From Clostridiaceae bacterium (GTDB lineage: Bacteria > Bacillota > Clostridia > Peptostreptococcales > Natronincolaceae), in NCBI GenBank assembly GCA_018432235.1, contig JAHDLO010000016.1, positions 110,814-174,813 of the forward strand: 64,000 nt of DNA, read 5' to 3'. This document shows positions 35,487 to 43,530 of the stretch, piece by piece. The position numbers and the translations under genes were made by a program. The notes below the pieces were generated by a model, which made no database searches, was not told the DNA's origin, and worked only from the letters and a program-made list of their open reading frames with translations. Every line of letters begins with the position of its first letter. Position 1 is the stretch's first letter.

Positions 35487-37548
35487 TGTTAATTTCTCCC
35501 TTCAAGAATTCTGATCCAAGGCTGGTTTTGCCTATGACACCGTCAAAGGTATTTAATAACGCCGGCAGGAAGGCTACAACCAAAAGCATGGAGAGTATTG
35601 TTCCTCTACCGATCAAAACACCCATTTCTGCAACTATTGGATTACTTGAGGTCAACCAAAGGGTAATCCCCGCCAGTGCCAATATTGTTGCTGAGATGAG
35701 GATAGAGCTAAAGGTTTCCCCTACGGTTTTGGCTAATGCAGCCCGCTTGCCTAGGCTTTTTCTATTGGTCATATAGTGAGTGCTTAAGAGTATGGCATAA
35801 TCTACTGTTGCCCCCAGCTGTACTGTACTGATGACAAGATAGCCAATATATTGCATAGGGCTGCCTGTGAAATATGGCACCGATAAATTTATCCAAATAG
35901 CCGACTCTATTGTTATAAGCAAAATCAAAGGCATAGAAAGTGATTTGAAGGTAATAAGCAATACTAAAAAAATCGCTATAACTGCAAATAAATTTACCAT
36001 CCTATTATCCCTAGTGACCACATTTTTCATATCATACAGGGTAACGCTTTGCCCTGAGGAATAAACCGCATCGCCATAGTATTTCTCTGCCAGCGCCTGC
36101 ACCTCTTCAACTACCCTAAAGGCCAGCTCACCCTCCTCTGATGTATCGGTATAGGCTACTATCCTGCTATAATTCTCTGAATAGAATTGCTTGGTGATTG
36201 ATGCATCTAAAAACTCCTCTGGTATAGAAGTCCCCACCATGGCGGTGAAGGAAATCACCTGAGTGACATGAGGATGGGCCTTCAGCTCCTCCCCCAGCAA
36301 CTTTTCCTGAGTAACCTCTCCCTTTGGCACCAATAAGACGATTGCTGTTGCTTTTCCAAACTCCTGATCGATCAGCTTGGCATCCTGACCACTTCTGCCC
36401 TCTGCACTTAGCTCTCCAGTGCCATATATAAAATTATTTTCCTGTTGGGCCAAAAAGCTTGGAATAATTAATAGCATAACTAGAATTAAAACTGGCAGCT
36501 TAATTCTAGATACAATTTTGTTGACACCCCTAAACTCTGATAAAATTCTCCGATGCTTGGTCTTGTCAATAAGCTTGTAGCTGCTCAGTGTTAGGGCTGG
36601 CAAGAATATAATTACTGTTATAAAGCTTAGCATTATACCCTTAACTAGGTTGAGTCCTAAATCAGAGCCTATCTGGAATTTCATAAGCACCAAAGCTAGA
36701 AACCCAAACAATGTTGTGGCAGCACTGGCTGCAATCGCTGAAAAGGACTCCTTAATAGCCTTCTCCATAGCCTTATTGGGATCTGGAATCTGTCCTCGAT
36801 ATTTTTCGAAGCTATGCAGTAGGAATATAGCATAGTCCAGCGATACTGCCAGCTGTAATATTGGACTGACGGCCTTCGTAATGAAGGAAATCTCACCGAA
36901 CATTAAATTGGTTCCCATATTGATGAGCACGGATATTCCGATGGCACCTAAAAATAGAATAGGCTCCAACCATGAGCTGGTGGATACCACCAGAATCAGT
37001 ATAATAACCGGAACCAATATCAGCACTGCCTTTGAGGTTTCATTGCCGGTCATCTGTTGAGCTGCTGCCCTATCAACAGCTACCCCCGCCAAGGCATTGT
37101 TTTCCCCGATTACCTCGTAGATGCTATTTGTGACTGCCACCTCATCCCCTTCTCTGATAGAAAGAGATATCAGCGCATTGCTATCCTTATAATACGCTTC
37201 AACGGTTTCTGTGTCTGCCATTTCCAGCGGAACCTTAATATCAACGATGTCATCCAGCCAAAGCACCCCTGAAACACCGTCTATTTCCGCCAGTCTTTCC
37301 TTGTAGCTAAGGGCCTCCGTTAGAGAAACACCCTTCAACATAACTCTGGCATTAGGCACCGCCTCCTGAAACTCCGCCTCCATCACCTCTAGGGCCTTCG
37401 TCGATTGTGCGGATTCTGGTAAATAGTCTACGACATTATAGTTCACCTGCACCCCCAGCTGTAATACAGCACATACAAGGGCAACTGCTATAAATATCAG
37501 CATCACCAGTCTCTTATGTTTGATAATCCCTCTAGATAATATTTCCAT
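35470..37548 (-). CDS. MMPL/RND-family exporter
   Basis: 692 residues with twelve predicted helices in two repeats, each with TM1, a large extracytoplasmic loop and a bundle of five helices. The first half has 'VSPILQLAVSLDYAIFLLHSFEKYR', the second 'STVQLGATVDYAILLSTHYMTNRKSLGKRAALAKTVGETFSSIL'. The paired Asp-Tyr (LDYA, VDYA) is the proton relay found in MMPL and HpnN-like transporters. ATG 37548 has GGGAGGG upstream. Promoter at 37603-37631 contains a palindrome probably bound by the TetR protein encoded divergently. Substrate: lipid, drug or peptide, undetermined. Confidence 0.9.
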   Translation of the reverse strand: MEILSRGIIKHKRLVMLIFIAVALVCAVLQLGVQVNYNVVDYLPESAQSTKALEVMEAEFQEAVPNARVMLKGVSLTEALSYKERLAEIDGVSGVLWLDDIVDIKVPLEMADTETVEAYYKDSNALISLSIREGDEVAVTNSIYEVIGENNALAGVAVDRAAAQQMTGNETSKAVLILVPVIILILVVSTSSWLEPILFLGAIGISVLINMGTNLMFGEISFITKAVSPILQLAVSLDYAIFLLHSFEKYRGQIPDPNKAMEKAIKESFSAIAASAATTLFGFLALVLMKFQIGSDLGLNLVKGIMLSFITVIIFLPALTLSSYKLIDKTKHRRILSEFRGVNKIVSRIKLPVLILVMLLIIPSFLAQQENNFIYGTGELSAEGRSGQDAKLIDQEFGKATAIVLLVPKGEVTQEKLLGEELKAHPHVTQVISFTAMVGTSIPEEFLDASITKQFYSENYSRIVAYTDTSEEGELAFRVVEEVQALAEKYYGDAVYSSGQSVTLYDMKNVVTRDNRMVNLFAVIAIFLVLLITFKSLSMPLILLITIESAIWINLSVPYFTGSPMQYIGYLVISTVQLGATVDYAILLSTHYMTNRKSLGKRAALAKTVGETFSSILISATILALAGITLWLTSSNPIVAEMGVLIGRGTILSMLLVVAFLPALLNTFDGVIGKTSLGSEFLKGEINNEEII

Positions 37549-37602
37549 AAGTTCCCTCCCATTTTGTTAAACAACAAGCTGTTGCATAATAAGCATAAAT
37601 AA

Positions 37603-37631
37603 ATTATAATAAACACAGTGTTGGATTACAA
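37603..37631 (-). promoter_or_regulatory. Promoter of the MMPL operon with an internal palindromic operator
   Basis: Minus strand: TTGTAA (37631-37626), 17 bases, TATAAT (37608-37603). The 11-bp palindrome AACACAGTGTT (37612-37622) lies inside the spacer, where a bound repressor would block RNA polymerase. The divergent TetR gene at 37796 is the obvious candidate. Confidence 0.7.
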
Positions 37632-37795
37632 CATACAGATTATTAAAATATGCCTTTTGAGCAACACATATTTAATATTTGTCGGATTTTTATAGATAAT
37701 TAATAAATTGAGCATTGCATATCAAATCTAATATTGTACCATGGTGTAATATCACACTTTAGATGGTTTAATTGATTAGGAGGAGGTTCGCAAGC

Positions 37796-38371
37796 ATGAA
37801 AAGTCAAAAAATTGACAGAAGGGTTAAATATACTAAGCTGACCTTAAAGGATAGCCTTATTGATCTGCTTAAAGTGAAATCCATTGACAAAATAACTATA
37901 ACAGAGCTTTGTGAAACAGCAGATATTAACCGTAGTACCTTCTATGCCCACTATAAGGACCAGCATGACTTAATGCAGCAAATAGAGCAGGAGCTTTTAG
38001 CAGATTTGAAGCAATATCTGGAGAGCTATACCTTCCAGGGCTACGAAGCCGAATCCTTTCAAATGATAGTCAGTATATTTGAGTATATCGTGGCTAATGC
38101 AGAATTATGCAAGGTGCTTTTAGGACCCAATGGTGACATTGCCCTACAGAAGGAAGTGATGATGCTGGTGCAGCGACAAAGCTTCAAGGAGATACACTAC
38201 AATGCAAAAATAAGCGAGGAGATGCTGGAATACTATATCATATTTGCTGTTAATGGCAGCATTGGCTTAATCCAGAAATGGCTGCAGGAGGGCATGAAAA
38301 AAACCGCCAAGGAGATGGCGGAAATTGTGACAAAGGCAGTCTTTAAGGGTCTCTCCGCTTATGTCGGATAG
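37796..38371 (+). CDS. TetR/AcrR-family regulator
   Basis: 191 residues. N-terminal HTH (LKVKSIDKITITELCETADINRSTFYAHYKDQHDLMQQIE, about 18-57) is typical TetR. The C-terminal ~120 residues match the TetR_C dimerisation type found next to membrane exporters in Firmicutes ('SFQMIVSIFEYIVANAELCKVLLG...GSIGLIQKWLQEGMKKTAKEMAEIV'). The ATG at 37796 follows GGAGGAGG by nine bases; the longer ORF is not needed. Divergent from the MMPL operon, and its stop is two bases from the stop of the convergent ABC gene. Confidence 0.9.
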   Translation: MKSQKIDRRVKYTKLTLKDSLIDLLKVKSIDKITITELCETADINRSTFYAHYKDQHDLMQQIEQELLADLKQYLESYTFQGYEAESFQMIVSIFEYIVANAELCKVLLGPNGDIALQKEVMMLVQRQSFKEIHYNAKISEEMLEYYIIFAVNGSIGLIQKWLQEGMKKTAKEMAEIVTKAVFKGLSAYVG

Positions 38372-38373
38372 CC

Positions 38374-39156
38374 TTATGAGCCTGTTGATTGGTACTGTTT
38401 CACACCAAAACCCCATATCATCAGGCAGGGTATAATAAACAATATGCCCACCAAAGGAATCAACATATACACTAAGCTATTCCCCTCCGTTTTATCAAAA
38501 ATAAACATCAAAGGAAGATAGTTTATCGTGCCGAAGGGAATGACAAAGGTAAAAAACTTCCTCATCCAATCCTTATAAATATTCAAAGGATATTGGGCCA
38601 TCTCCCGGCCACCGTCGGTAAGGATATTGACCACCTCCAGCCCCTCTACCGTCCAGAAGCATAGGGTGGCCCCCAGTATGTAAATACCAGAAAATATAAA
38701 CACTCCGCTTATTATCATAAATAGGAGAGTTAATAGCTTGTAGGGGCTCCATTGAACATCTAAGTTAATTAATGCATATATTAGTACCACTAGGCTCTGA
38801 GTCAGCCTCCCAACCCTTGTAAATTCAAACTTTGAGCCTAATACCTGAAGAACCGTTGAGCGGGGTCTAACTAATATTCTGTCAAAATCCCCATTGACGA
38901 TTAAGCTAGAAAAGCTGTCGAAGCCCCTAACACAGCATTCACTTATGGCGAAGGCCATATGAACCACAGAATAGCATAGGGCCACCTGGTATAGGCTCCA
39001 GCCTACTACAGAAGGAAACCTTTGAAAAAACAGAACTATAGATATAAAAGCCAAAAAAGGAACAAAAAACTGACCTATTGAAAGCAATATAAATGAGGCC
39101 CTGTATGCCATTTGACTTCTTAGTAAAACAGACATGTATTTGAAATATAGCTTCAT
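38374..39156 (-). CDS. ABC-2 family permease, COG3694-like
   Basis: 260 residues with six predicted helices. It starts MKLYFKYMSVLLRSQMAYRASF and has 'GFDSFSSLIVNGDFDRILVRPRSTVLQVLGSKFEF', recognisable from the ABC2_membrane_6 group. It forms a heterodimeric channel with the protein encoded at 39160-39963 and is driven by the ATPase at 39960-40937. Three bases separate it from the preceding gene. Substrate unknown. Confidence 0.82.
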   Translation of the reverse strand: MKLYFKYMSVLLRSQMAYRASFILLSIGQFFVPFLAFISIVLFFQRFPSVVGWSLYQVALCYSVVHMAFAISECCVRGFDSFSSLIVNGDFDRILVRPRSTVLQVLGSKFEFTRVGRLTQSLVVLIYALINLDVQWSPYKLLTLLFMIISGVFIFSGIYILGATLCFWTVEGLEVVNILTDGGREMAQYPLNIYKDWMRKFFTFVIPFGTINYLPLMFIFDKTEGNSLVYMLIPLVGILFIIPCLMIWGFGVKQYQSTGS

Positions 39157-39159
39157 TCT

Positions 39160-39963
39160 TTATCCCCCCTGAATTACAACTCTTCTCAATGCATTTTTTA
39201 TCCACATCCTACCGATTAATACTAAAACTGACAGCCAGAGGATTTGAACACCAATACTGATGATTGCTTCTCTTGTACCTATATTCCCTGCATATATCCT
39301 AAAGGGCAGGTCAGAGGCATATCTAAAGGGCAGTAAATAAACCACTCTTCTTAGTGCATCCGGCATCAGGGGCACAGGAATAAGCATACCTGCGAAGAAC
39401 TCTCCAAATACGCCAAATATCAACAACGAGCCTGTTCCCGACATAGTATAAAAAATAGAAATATATATCATCATTGAAATAGAAACAATCAACAGAAGTC
39501 CAAGAAACAAGGTGACTATAAATAGCAAAAAGGTAATTAAGTCCGGAGGCAGTGAAAATCGATATGGCTCCGGCAGCAATGAAGCCACCAGAAGAATTGG
39601 GAGGCAACGTAGCATTGCCGCTGAAAGCCTTTGAGCTATTAGCTTAGCGTACCAAAAGCTGTAAAGGTTCATCGGCCTACATAATTCATATGCAATCTGA
39701 CCGCTGGTGATTTGTGTAATGAGCTCATTATCTCTAAACCACAGCATTATGAAGACAAGGAAGCTCTGCTGAAGCCAAACCACCTGTGCCAGCTCAACCA
39801 ATGATATTGGCTGCGGATTGGTAGTGCTGCTGTAAAAGGCTTCAAAAATCATGATATACATTATACCCCAGAAAAATTGTGTCAGAATACCTGCAATAGC
39901 TGCAGTTTTATATTGCAAGCCCTTCAGCACCCTCATTTTAAAAAGCGAAATATAGGGCTTCAT
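39160..39963 (-). CDS. ABC-2 family permease, COG4587-like
   Basis: 267 residues, six helices, starting MKPYISLFKMRVLKGLQYKTAAIAGILTQFFWG. 'DNELITQITSGQIAYELCRPMNLYSFWYAKLIAQRLSAAMLR' corresponds to the conserved cytoplasmic loop of this family. It pairs with the adjacent permease. Its start overlaps the ATPase stop (ATGA-type overlap of four bases), so the genes are translationally coupled. Confidence 0.82.
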   Translation of the reverse strand: MKPYISLFKMRVLKGLQYKTAAIAGILTQFFWGIMYIMIFEAFYSSTTNPQPISLVELAQVVWLQQSFLVFIMLWFRDNELITQITSGQIAYELCRPMNLYSFWYAKLIAQRLSAAMLRCLPILLVASLLPEPYRFSLPPDLITFLLFIVTLFLGLLLIVSISMMIYISIFYTMSGTGSLLIFGVFGEFFAGMLIPVPLMPDALRRVVYLLPFRYASDLPFRIYAGNIGTREAIISIGVQILWLSVLVLIGRMWIKNALRRVVIQGG

Positions 39964-40937
39964 AGCTGATGCTCCTTATACAGATCTACTATGATTTCTT
40001 CAATCGGCCTGTTTTCCACCGAAACATCCATTATCTCCATCTGCTGTGATAGCTGACCTATGACCTCCGATACATTAAAACGGTCTAAGGGCACCGATAA
40101 AGACAGACGCTGATTTTCCTGCGATAAAATCCTAATGCCTTCTATATTGATATCGCTATAGAGCTCTGAATAATCGACGGTAATTGTCTTGTGTGTGGCA
40201 AATTTACGCTTCAGCTCTGTTAAAGCCCCATCCAAGAGAATTTGACCTTTACCAATCAGAATTATTCTTTCTGCCAGAGTATCAATATCATTCATATCAT
40301 GGGTGGTCAGTATCACTGTCACCTTTTTTTCTTTATTAATTGTTTTAATAAAATTCCTTACGGCGATTTTTGAAATGGCATCAAGGCCGATGGTTGGTTC
40401 ATCTAAGAATAGGATTTTGGGGCTGTGTAATAGAGAAGCGGCGATTTCACAACGCATTCTTTGTCCAAGGCTTAGCTGACGAACAGGTGTCGTCATAATG
40501 TCTGATAAATCCAAGGTAGCAGTAAGTAAATCTAGGTTATTTTGGTATTCTTTTTCCGGCACCTTGTATATATCCTTCAGCAGATTGAAGGAATCCAACA
40601 CCGGGAGATCCCACCATAGCTGTGACCGTTGTCCAAAAACCACGCCGATGTTTTTCACGTGATTAATACGGTTTTTCCAAGGGGTTATTTCCTGTATATT
40701 GCATCGCCCGCTATCCGGCACCAGTATACCACTCATTACCTTTATGGTGGTGGATTTCCCTGCGCCATTAGGTCCTATATAGCCGACGATCTCGCCTTCC
40801 CCTATAGTAAAGGAGATATTTTTCAGGGCCTCAACTGTCCTGTACTGTGGGTTAAAAAAGGAGCCAATGGCAGCACCTATCCCGGCTTTTCTTTTTGAAA
40901 CCTTAAAGCTCTTGCATAAGGATTGCACTTCTATCAT
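39960..40937 (-). CDS. ABC-2 exporter ATP-binding protein, COG4586-like
   Basis: 325 residues. The N terminus MIEVQSLCKSFKVSKRK...YRTVEALKNISFTI is longer than in usual ATPases, which is the mark of the COG4586 group. Walker A 'GPNGAGKSTTIKVM' (~58), signature 'LSLGQRMRCEIAASLLHSPKI' (LSLGQ rather than LSGGQ) and Walker B 'LFLDEPTIGLDAI'. The C-terminal ~90 residues are the extra regulatory part of DrrA-like proteins. First gene of a three-gene exporter operon, behind a strong promoter. Confidence 0.9.
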   Translation of the reverse strand: MIEVQSLCKSFKVSKRKAGIGAAIGSFFNPQYRTVEALKNISFTIGEGEIVGYIGPNGAGKSTTIKVMSGILVPDSGRCNIQEITPWKNRINHVKNIGVVFGQRSQLWWDLPVLDSFNLLKDIYKVPEKEYQNNLDLLTATLDLSDIMTTPVRQLSLGQRMRCEIAASLLHSPKILFLDEPTIGLDAISKIAVRNFIKTINKEKKVTVILTTHDMNDIDTLAERIILIGKGQILLDGALTELKRKFATHKTITVDYSELYSDINIEGIRILSQENQRLSLSVPLDRFNVSEVIGQLSQQMEIMDVSVENRPIEEIIVDLYKEHQL

Positions 40938-40986
40938 TTAACCGCCTCCTTAAAGCTTCTTTAAGTGATTTTGAGAACGAGATTTT

Positions 40987-41015
40987 ATTTTACTCCTCTT
41001 GGTTATAAATGTCAA
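40987..41015 (-). promoter_or_regulatory. Strong sigma-A-type promoter of the ABC-2 exporter operon
   Basis: Minus strand TTGACA (41015-41010), 17 bases, TAAAAT (40992-40987). It is the best consensus promoter in the window, about 50 bases before the ATPase start. Confidence 0.75.
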
Positions 41016-41061
41016 TGCAGGGAATAGAAGTGTAATGAGATTTTAATATTAAAACAAAAAT

Positions 41062-41113
41062 AAAAAAACACAATAAACAGCCCGCTTTACCCCAGCGGAG
41101 CTGTCTATTGTGT
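41062..41113 (-). terminator. Terminator of the M1-like peptidase gene
   Basis: ACACAATA.ACAG pairs with CTGT.TATTGTGT, with a further CCGCT/AGCGG stem inside. On the minus strand a seven-T run follows. It begins about 100 bases after the peptidase stop. Confidence 0.75.
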
Positions 41114-41212
41114 TTAATCAAAGGGTTGACACTATATATCAAGCTTAACCATAGGATAAATCCTTGGTTATAGGAACTTGTATAAAAATATTCAATGCTA
41201 AAGACAAATAGA

Positions 41213-42382
41213 TTATTCCTCAAGATATTTATCTAAAAAACTTGCTATTTCTGGGTTTTTCTGTCCCACTGCCTCAATTAGCTTTTCTGTTGTCTTTTCC
41301 TCTAGCTGTATCAATACATTCATTATCATAATAACAGCATCCAAGCCGTAATGCTGTCGTAGCTCATGTAATAGTAAAGTCCCCTTATATCTTACTTTAG
41401 AGCCCTCTTCACTATTTCTATCTGATCCTTTTATTGGGGGACAGGAGTTAGAATATTGCTTAAGCTTTTGTATCCCTTTTTCATATAAGTCTTTTCCGTA
41501 TTTTTCCTCAATATAAATCAGTGAAATATATTCAGCGAAGCTTTCATTCAGCCAATCTTCCCAGCTTAGGACCTCTGCCCCCTTAAACCATAAATGGGAT
41601 AATTCATGGGCTAAAAATTGTGCATATTGTGTTTCAGTCATCTCAGCAATACTCATAACAATCAGATTATCTCGACAATACCCGCCCCCCTTTGCCCTTG
41701 GCGCAATTACAATATCAAGTTTCTCCTGTACTGATGCTTTTGTAGAAAAATATTGTTCAAAGCATCTCAGTATCTCCTGAACATTTCTATTTATAAGCGG
41801 TAGATATGCGGAGGAGGATGTGCTCCCATCAAAGATGAGCCGGATAGAAATGTTATCACCATTAATAATCTCTATCTTCGGATTTTTATATGCAATTATA
41901 TAGTTATCGTTGCCTTCTAAATTTAATGTCCATACCGCTTTATTCTTGCTTCCCTTAACCACATAAAACCCCTCTAAACCCTTAATTGATATACTCCCTT
42001 TAGTCCTAGGTAAATTGTAGGGCACTGGATACCATGGTGAATATATATTTAACTCAATGTAGTTATTGCTGATTTGATTCATCTCACTATTGATCTTGTC
42101 AATTGTGCCTTCAATAAAAAATTCTATTGTTGTCTCTAAATCCTTCACCTGACCTTTTGGAGAATTCAACACTAGTTTTATAGCCTCTGGTATAAAGCTC
42201 ATTTTCACCTCTTGCATAAACCATGTTATGGGAAAGCCATTATATAATATGCTTTTAAGCTTTGACGCCTTATGTATCAGAAATTCTCCTATGTCTTTTA
42301 TATCCAAGGAATAGTTTAATTTTATATAGGCTGAATACTCTTTTCTGTTAGGATCAATGCTTAAGTCCATCTCATATTCCAA
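41213..42382 (-). CDS. Short M1-like (gluzincin) metallopeptidase
   Basis: 389 residues, well below the 600-900 of complete aminopeptidases N. The zinc site is HELSH followed after 16 residues by Glu in NESFAEY (about 258-280); classical M1 has x18. A beta-rich domain of ~170 residues precedes it, like the M1 N-terminal saddle. The Gly-x-Met-Glu-Asn exopeptidase motif is not evident ('GGGYCRDNL' in that place). No signal peptide. It starts at TTG 42382, since GGGAGGG lies six bases upstream, while ATG 42370 is 18 bases away. An aminopeptidase or a truncated relative; peptide substrate unknown. Confidence 0.72.
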   Translation of the reverse strand: MEYEMDLSIDPNRKEYSAYIKLNYSLDIKDIGEFLIHKASKLKSILYNGFPITWFMQEVKMSFIPEAIKLVLNSPKGQVKDLETTIEFFIEGTIDKINSEMNQISNNYIELNIYSPWYPVPYNLPRTKGSISIKGLEGFYVVKGSKNKAVWTLNLEGNDNYIIAYKNPKIEIINGDNISIRLIFDGSTSSSAYLPLINRNVQEILRCFEQYFSTKASVQEKLDIVIAPRAKGGGYCRDNLIVMSIAEMTETQYAQFLAHELSHLWFKGAEVLSWEDWLNESFAEYISLIYIEEKYGKDLYEKGIQKLKQYSNSCPPIKGSDRNSEEGSKVRYKGTLLLHELRQHYGLDAVIMIMNVLIQLEEKTTEKLIEAVGQKNPEIASFLDKYLEE

Positions 42383-42623
42383 ATCTTTCCCTCCCTAGTA
42401 AAGCCAATATCTACAATATAAATATAACAATAATATAAGCCTCTGCATACATACCACAGGACGGTTTTTATCTCCTTCTTTAGACTGAATTCTATCACAT
42501 TAAAAGCCTTGAACAAAAGACTTTATACCTTTTGTTTTCTAAATCAAAAAGCCGTATCAAGTCCACAGACTCAATACAGCCTACCTCCAATCATAATTCA
42601 AAATCGATCGTCATATTATTAGC

Positions 42624-43490
42624 CTAAAACTTTTTAGCTATATCCTCAATGCCTGTAATATATGTGTTTAAAGAAATTATCGCATCGGCAATTTCTTTAG
42701 AAGCTAATGCCTGCTGTTGTGAATGAAGTAACGCCTTTGGGATTTCATCGCTTATTCTGGCTACCTTTTTGACAACCTTCTCAAGAATCGTCTTAATCTC
42801 AATGACAGTTTTAGCGCTATCTTCTGCCATTTTTCGAATTTCTGAAGCTACGATTTGAAAGCCTAGCCCTTCCTTTCCAGCCCTAGCTGCCTCTATTGTT
42901 GCATTTAATCCTAAAAGATTTGAGCTTGACGCCAGCTTCCTAATAAATGCCAATAAAAGCTCTGTCTTATTGACCTCTTCAGACATTTCCGCACTTAAAT
43001 GGTTTACATTGGTGATTCCTTCTGTAAGCAGTTGCGCTGATGCAGCTAATTCTTCAGTTGAGGCAATAACCTCTTCACATGTAGCTGCTAATGTTTCAAC
43101 TGATGCCATAAGCATCTCCTGATATTGGAGACTAACGCCTACTGCCAAGGAACCAATGATTGAGCCAGCTTCATTCTGTATAGGCACAGCATAAGATTTA
43201 AAGGGTACACCATAAACCTCTTTAGGATAAATGGTCTCTTGTAATTCACCAAATTTGATTGATCTATACGGCCCACTGGCTTTCTGTAAAGGCTTTCCCC
43301 TTAAGCTGTAGGGAGAAGTGTTTTTTGTGGCCTCCTTGGCTGCTTCAGCGGAATAGCTAACCAGTATTTTCTCTGTATCCGTAACCGTAACAGAAATATC
43401 GAGTGGTATTACCATTTTAATACTGGGAGCGAGCTTTTCCAGAGCCTCCAGGATAGTATATCTTTTTTCCTCCAAATTTTCAGAATGCAT
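42624..43490 (-). CDS. Soluble methyl-accepting chemotaxis-like sensory protein
   Basis: 288 residues without transmembrane helices. Residues ~1-125 form a ligand-sensing part with 'LRGKPLQKASGPYRSIKFGELQETIYPKEVYGVPFKSYAVPIQNEAGSIIGSLAVG', a single-Cache/PAS-like pattern. Residues ~130-285 are a short MCP signalling hairpin with 'SSNLLGLNATIEAARAGKEGLGFQIVASEIRKMAEDSAK', the conserved tip that contacts CheA and CheW. It is much shorter than classic receptors. GAGGGGG precedes the ATG. It is the last gene of the AOR/lyase cluster, 40 bases after the symporter, so it may sense the same substrate. Confidence 0.82.
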   Translation of the reverse strand: MHSENLEEKRYTILEALEKLAPSIKMVIPLDISVTVTDTEKILVSYSAEAAKEATKNTSPYSLRGKPLQKASGPYRSIKFGELQETIYPKEVYGVPFKSYAVPIQNEAGSIIGSLAVGVSLQYQEMLMASVETLAATCEEVIASTEELAASAQLLTEGITNVNHLSAEMSEEVNKTELLLAFIRKLASSSNLLGLNATIEAARAGKEGLGFQIVASEIRKMAEDSAKTVIEIKTILEKVVKKVARISDEIPKALLHSQQQALASKEIADAIISLNTYITGIEDIAKKF

Positions 43491-43530
43491 CTATTCATCC
43501 CCCTCATTGTTAACAAACTCTGACCTATAG

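Noticed and set aside
40990..41223. 77-residue reading frame on the minus strand downstream of the M1-like gene
   Set aside because: It is crossed by the peptidase terminator (41062-41113) and its end overlaps the strong exporter promoter; no ribosome binding site.
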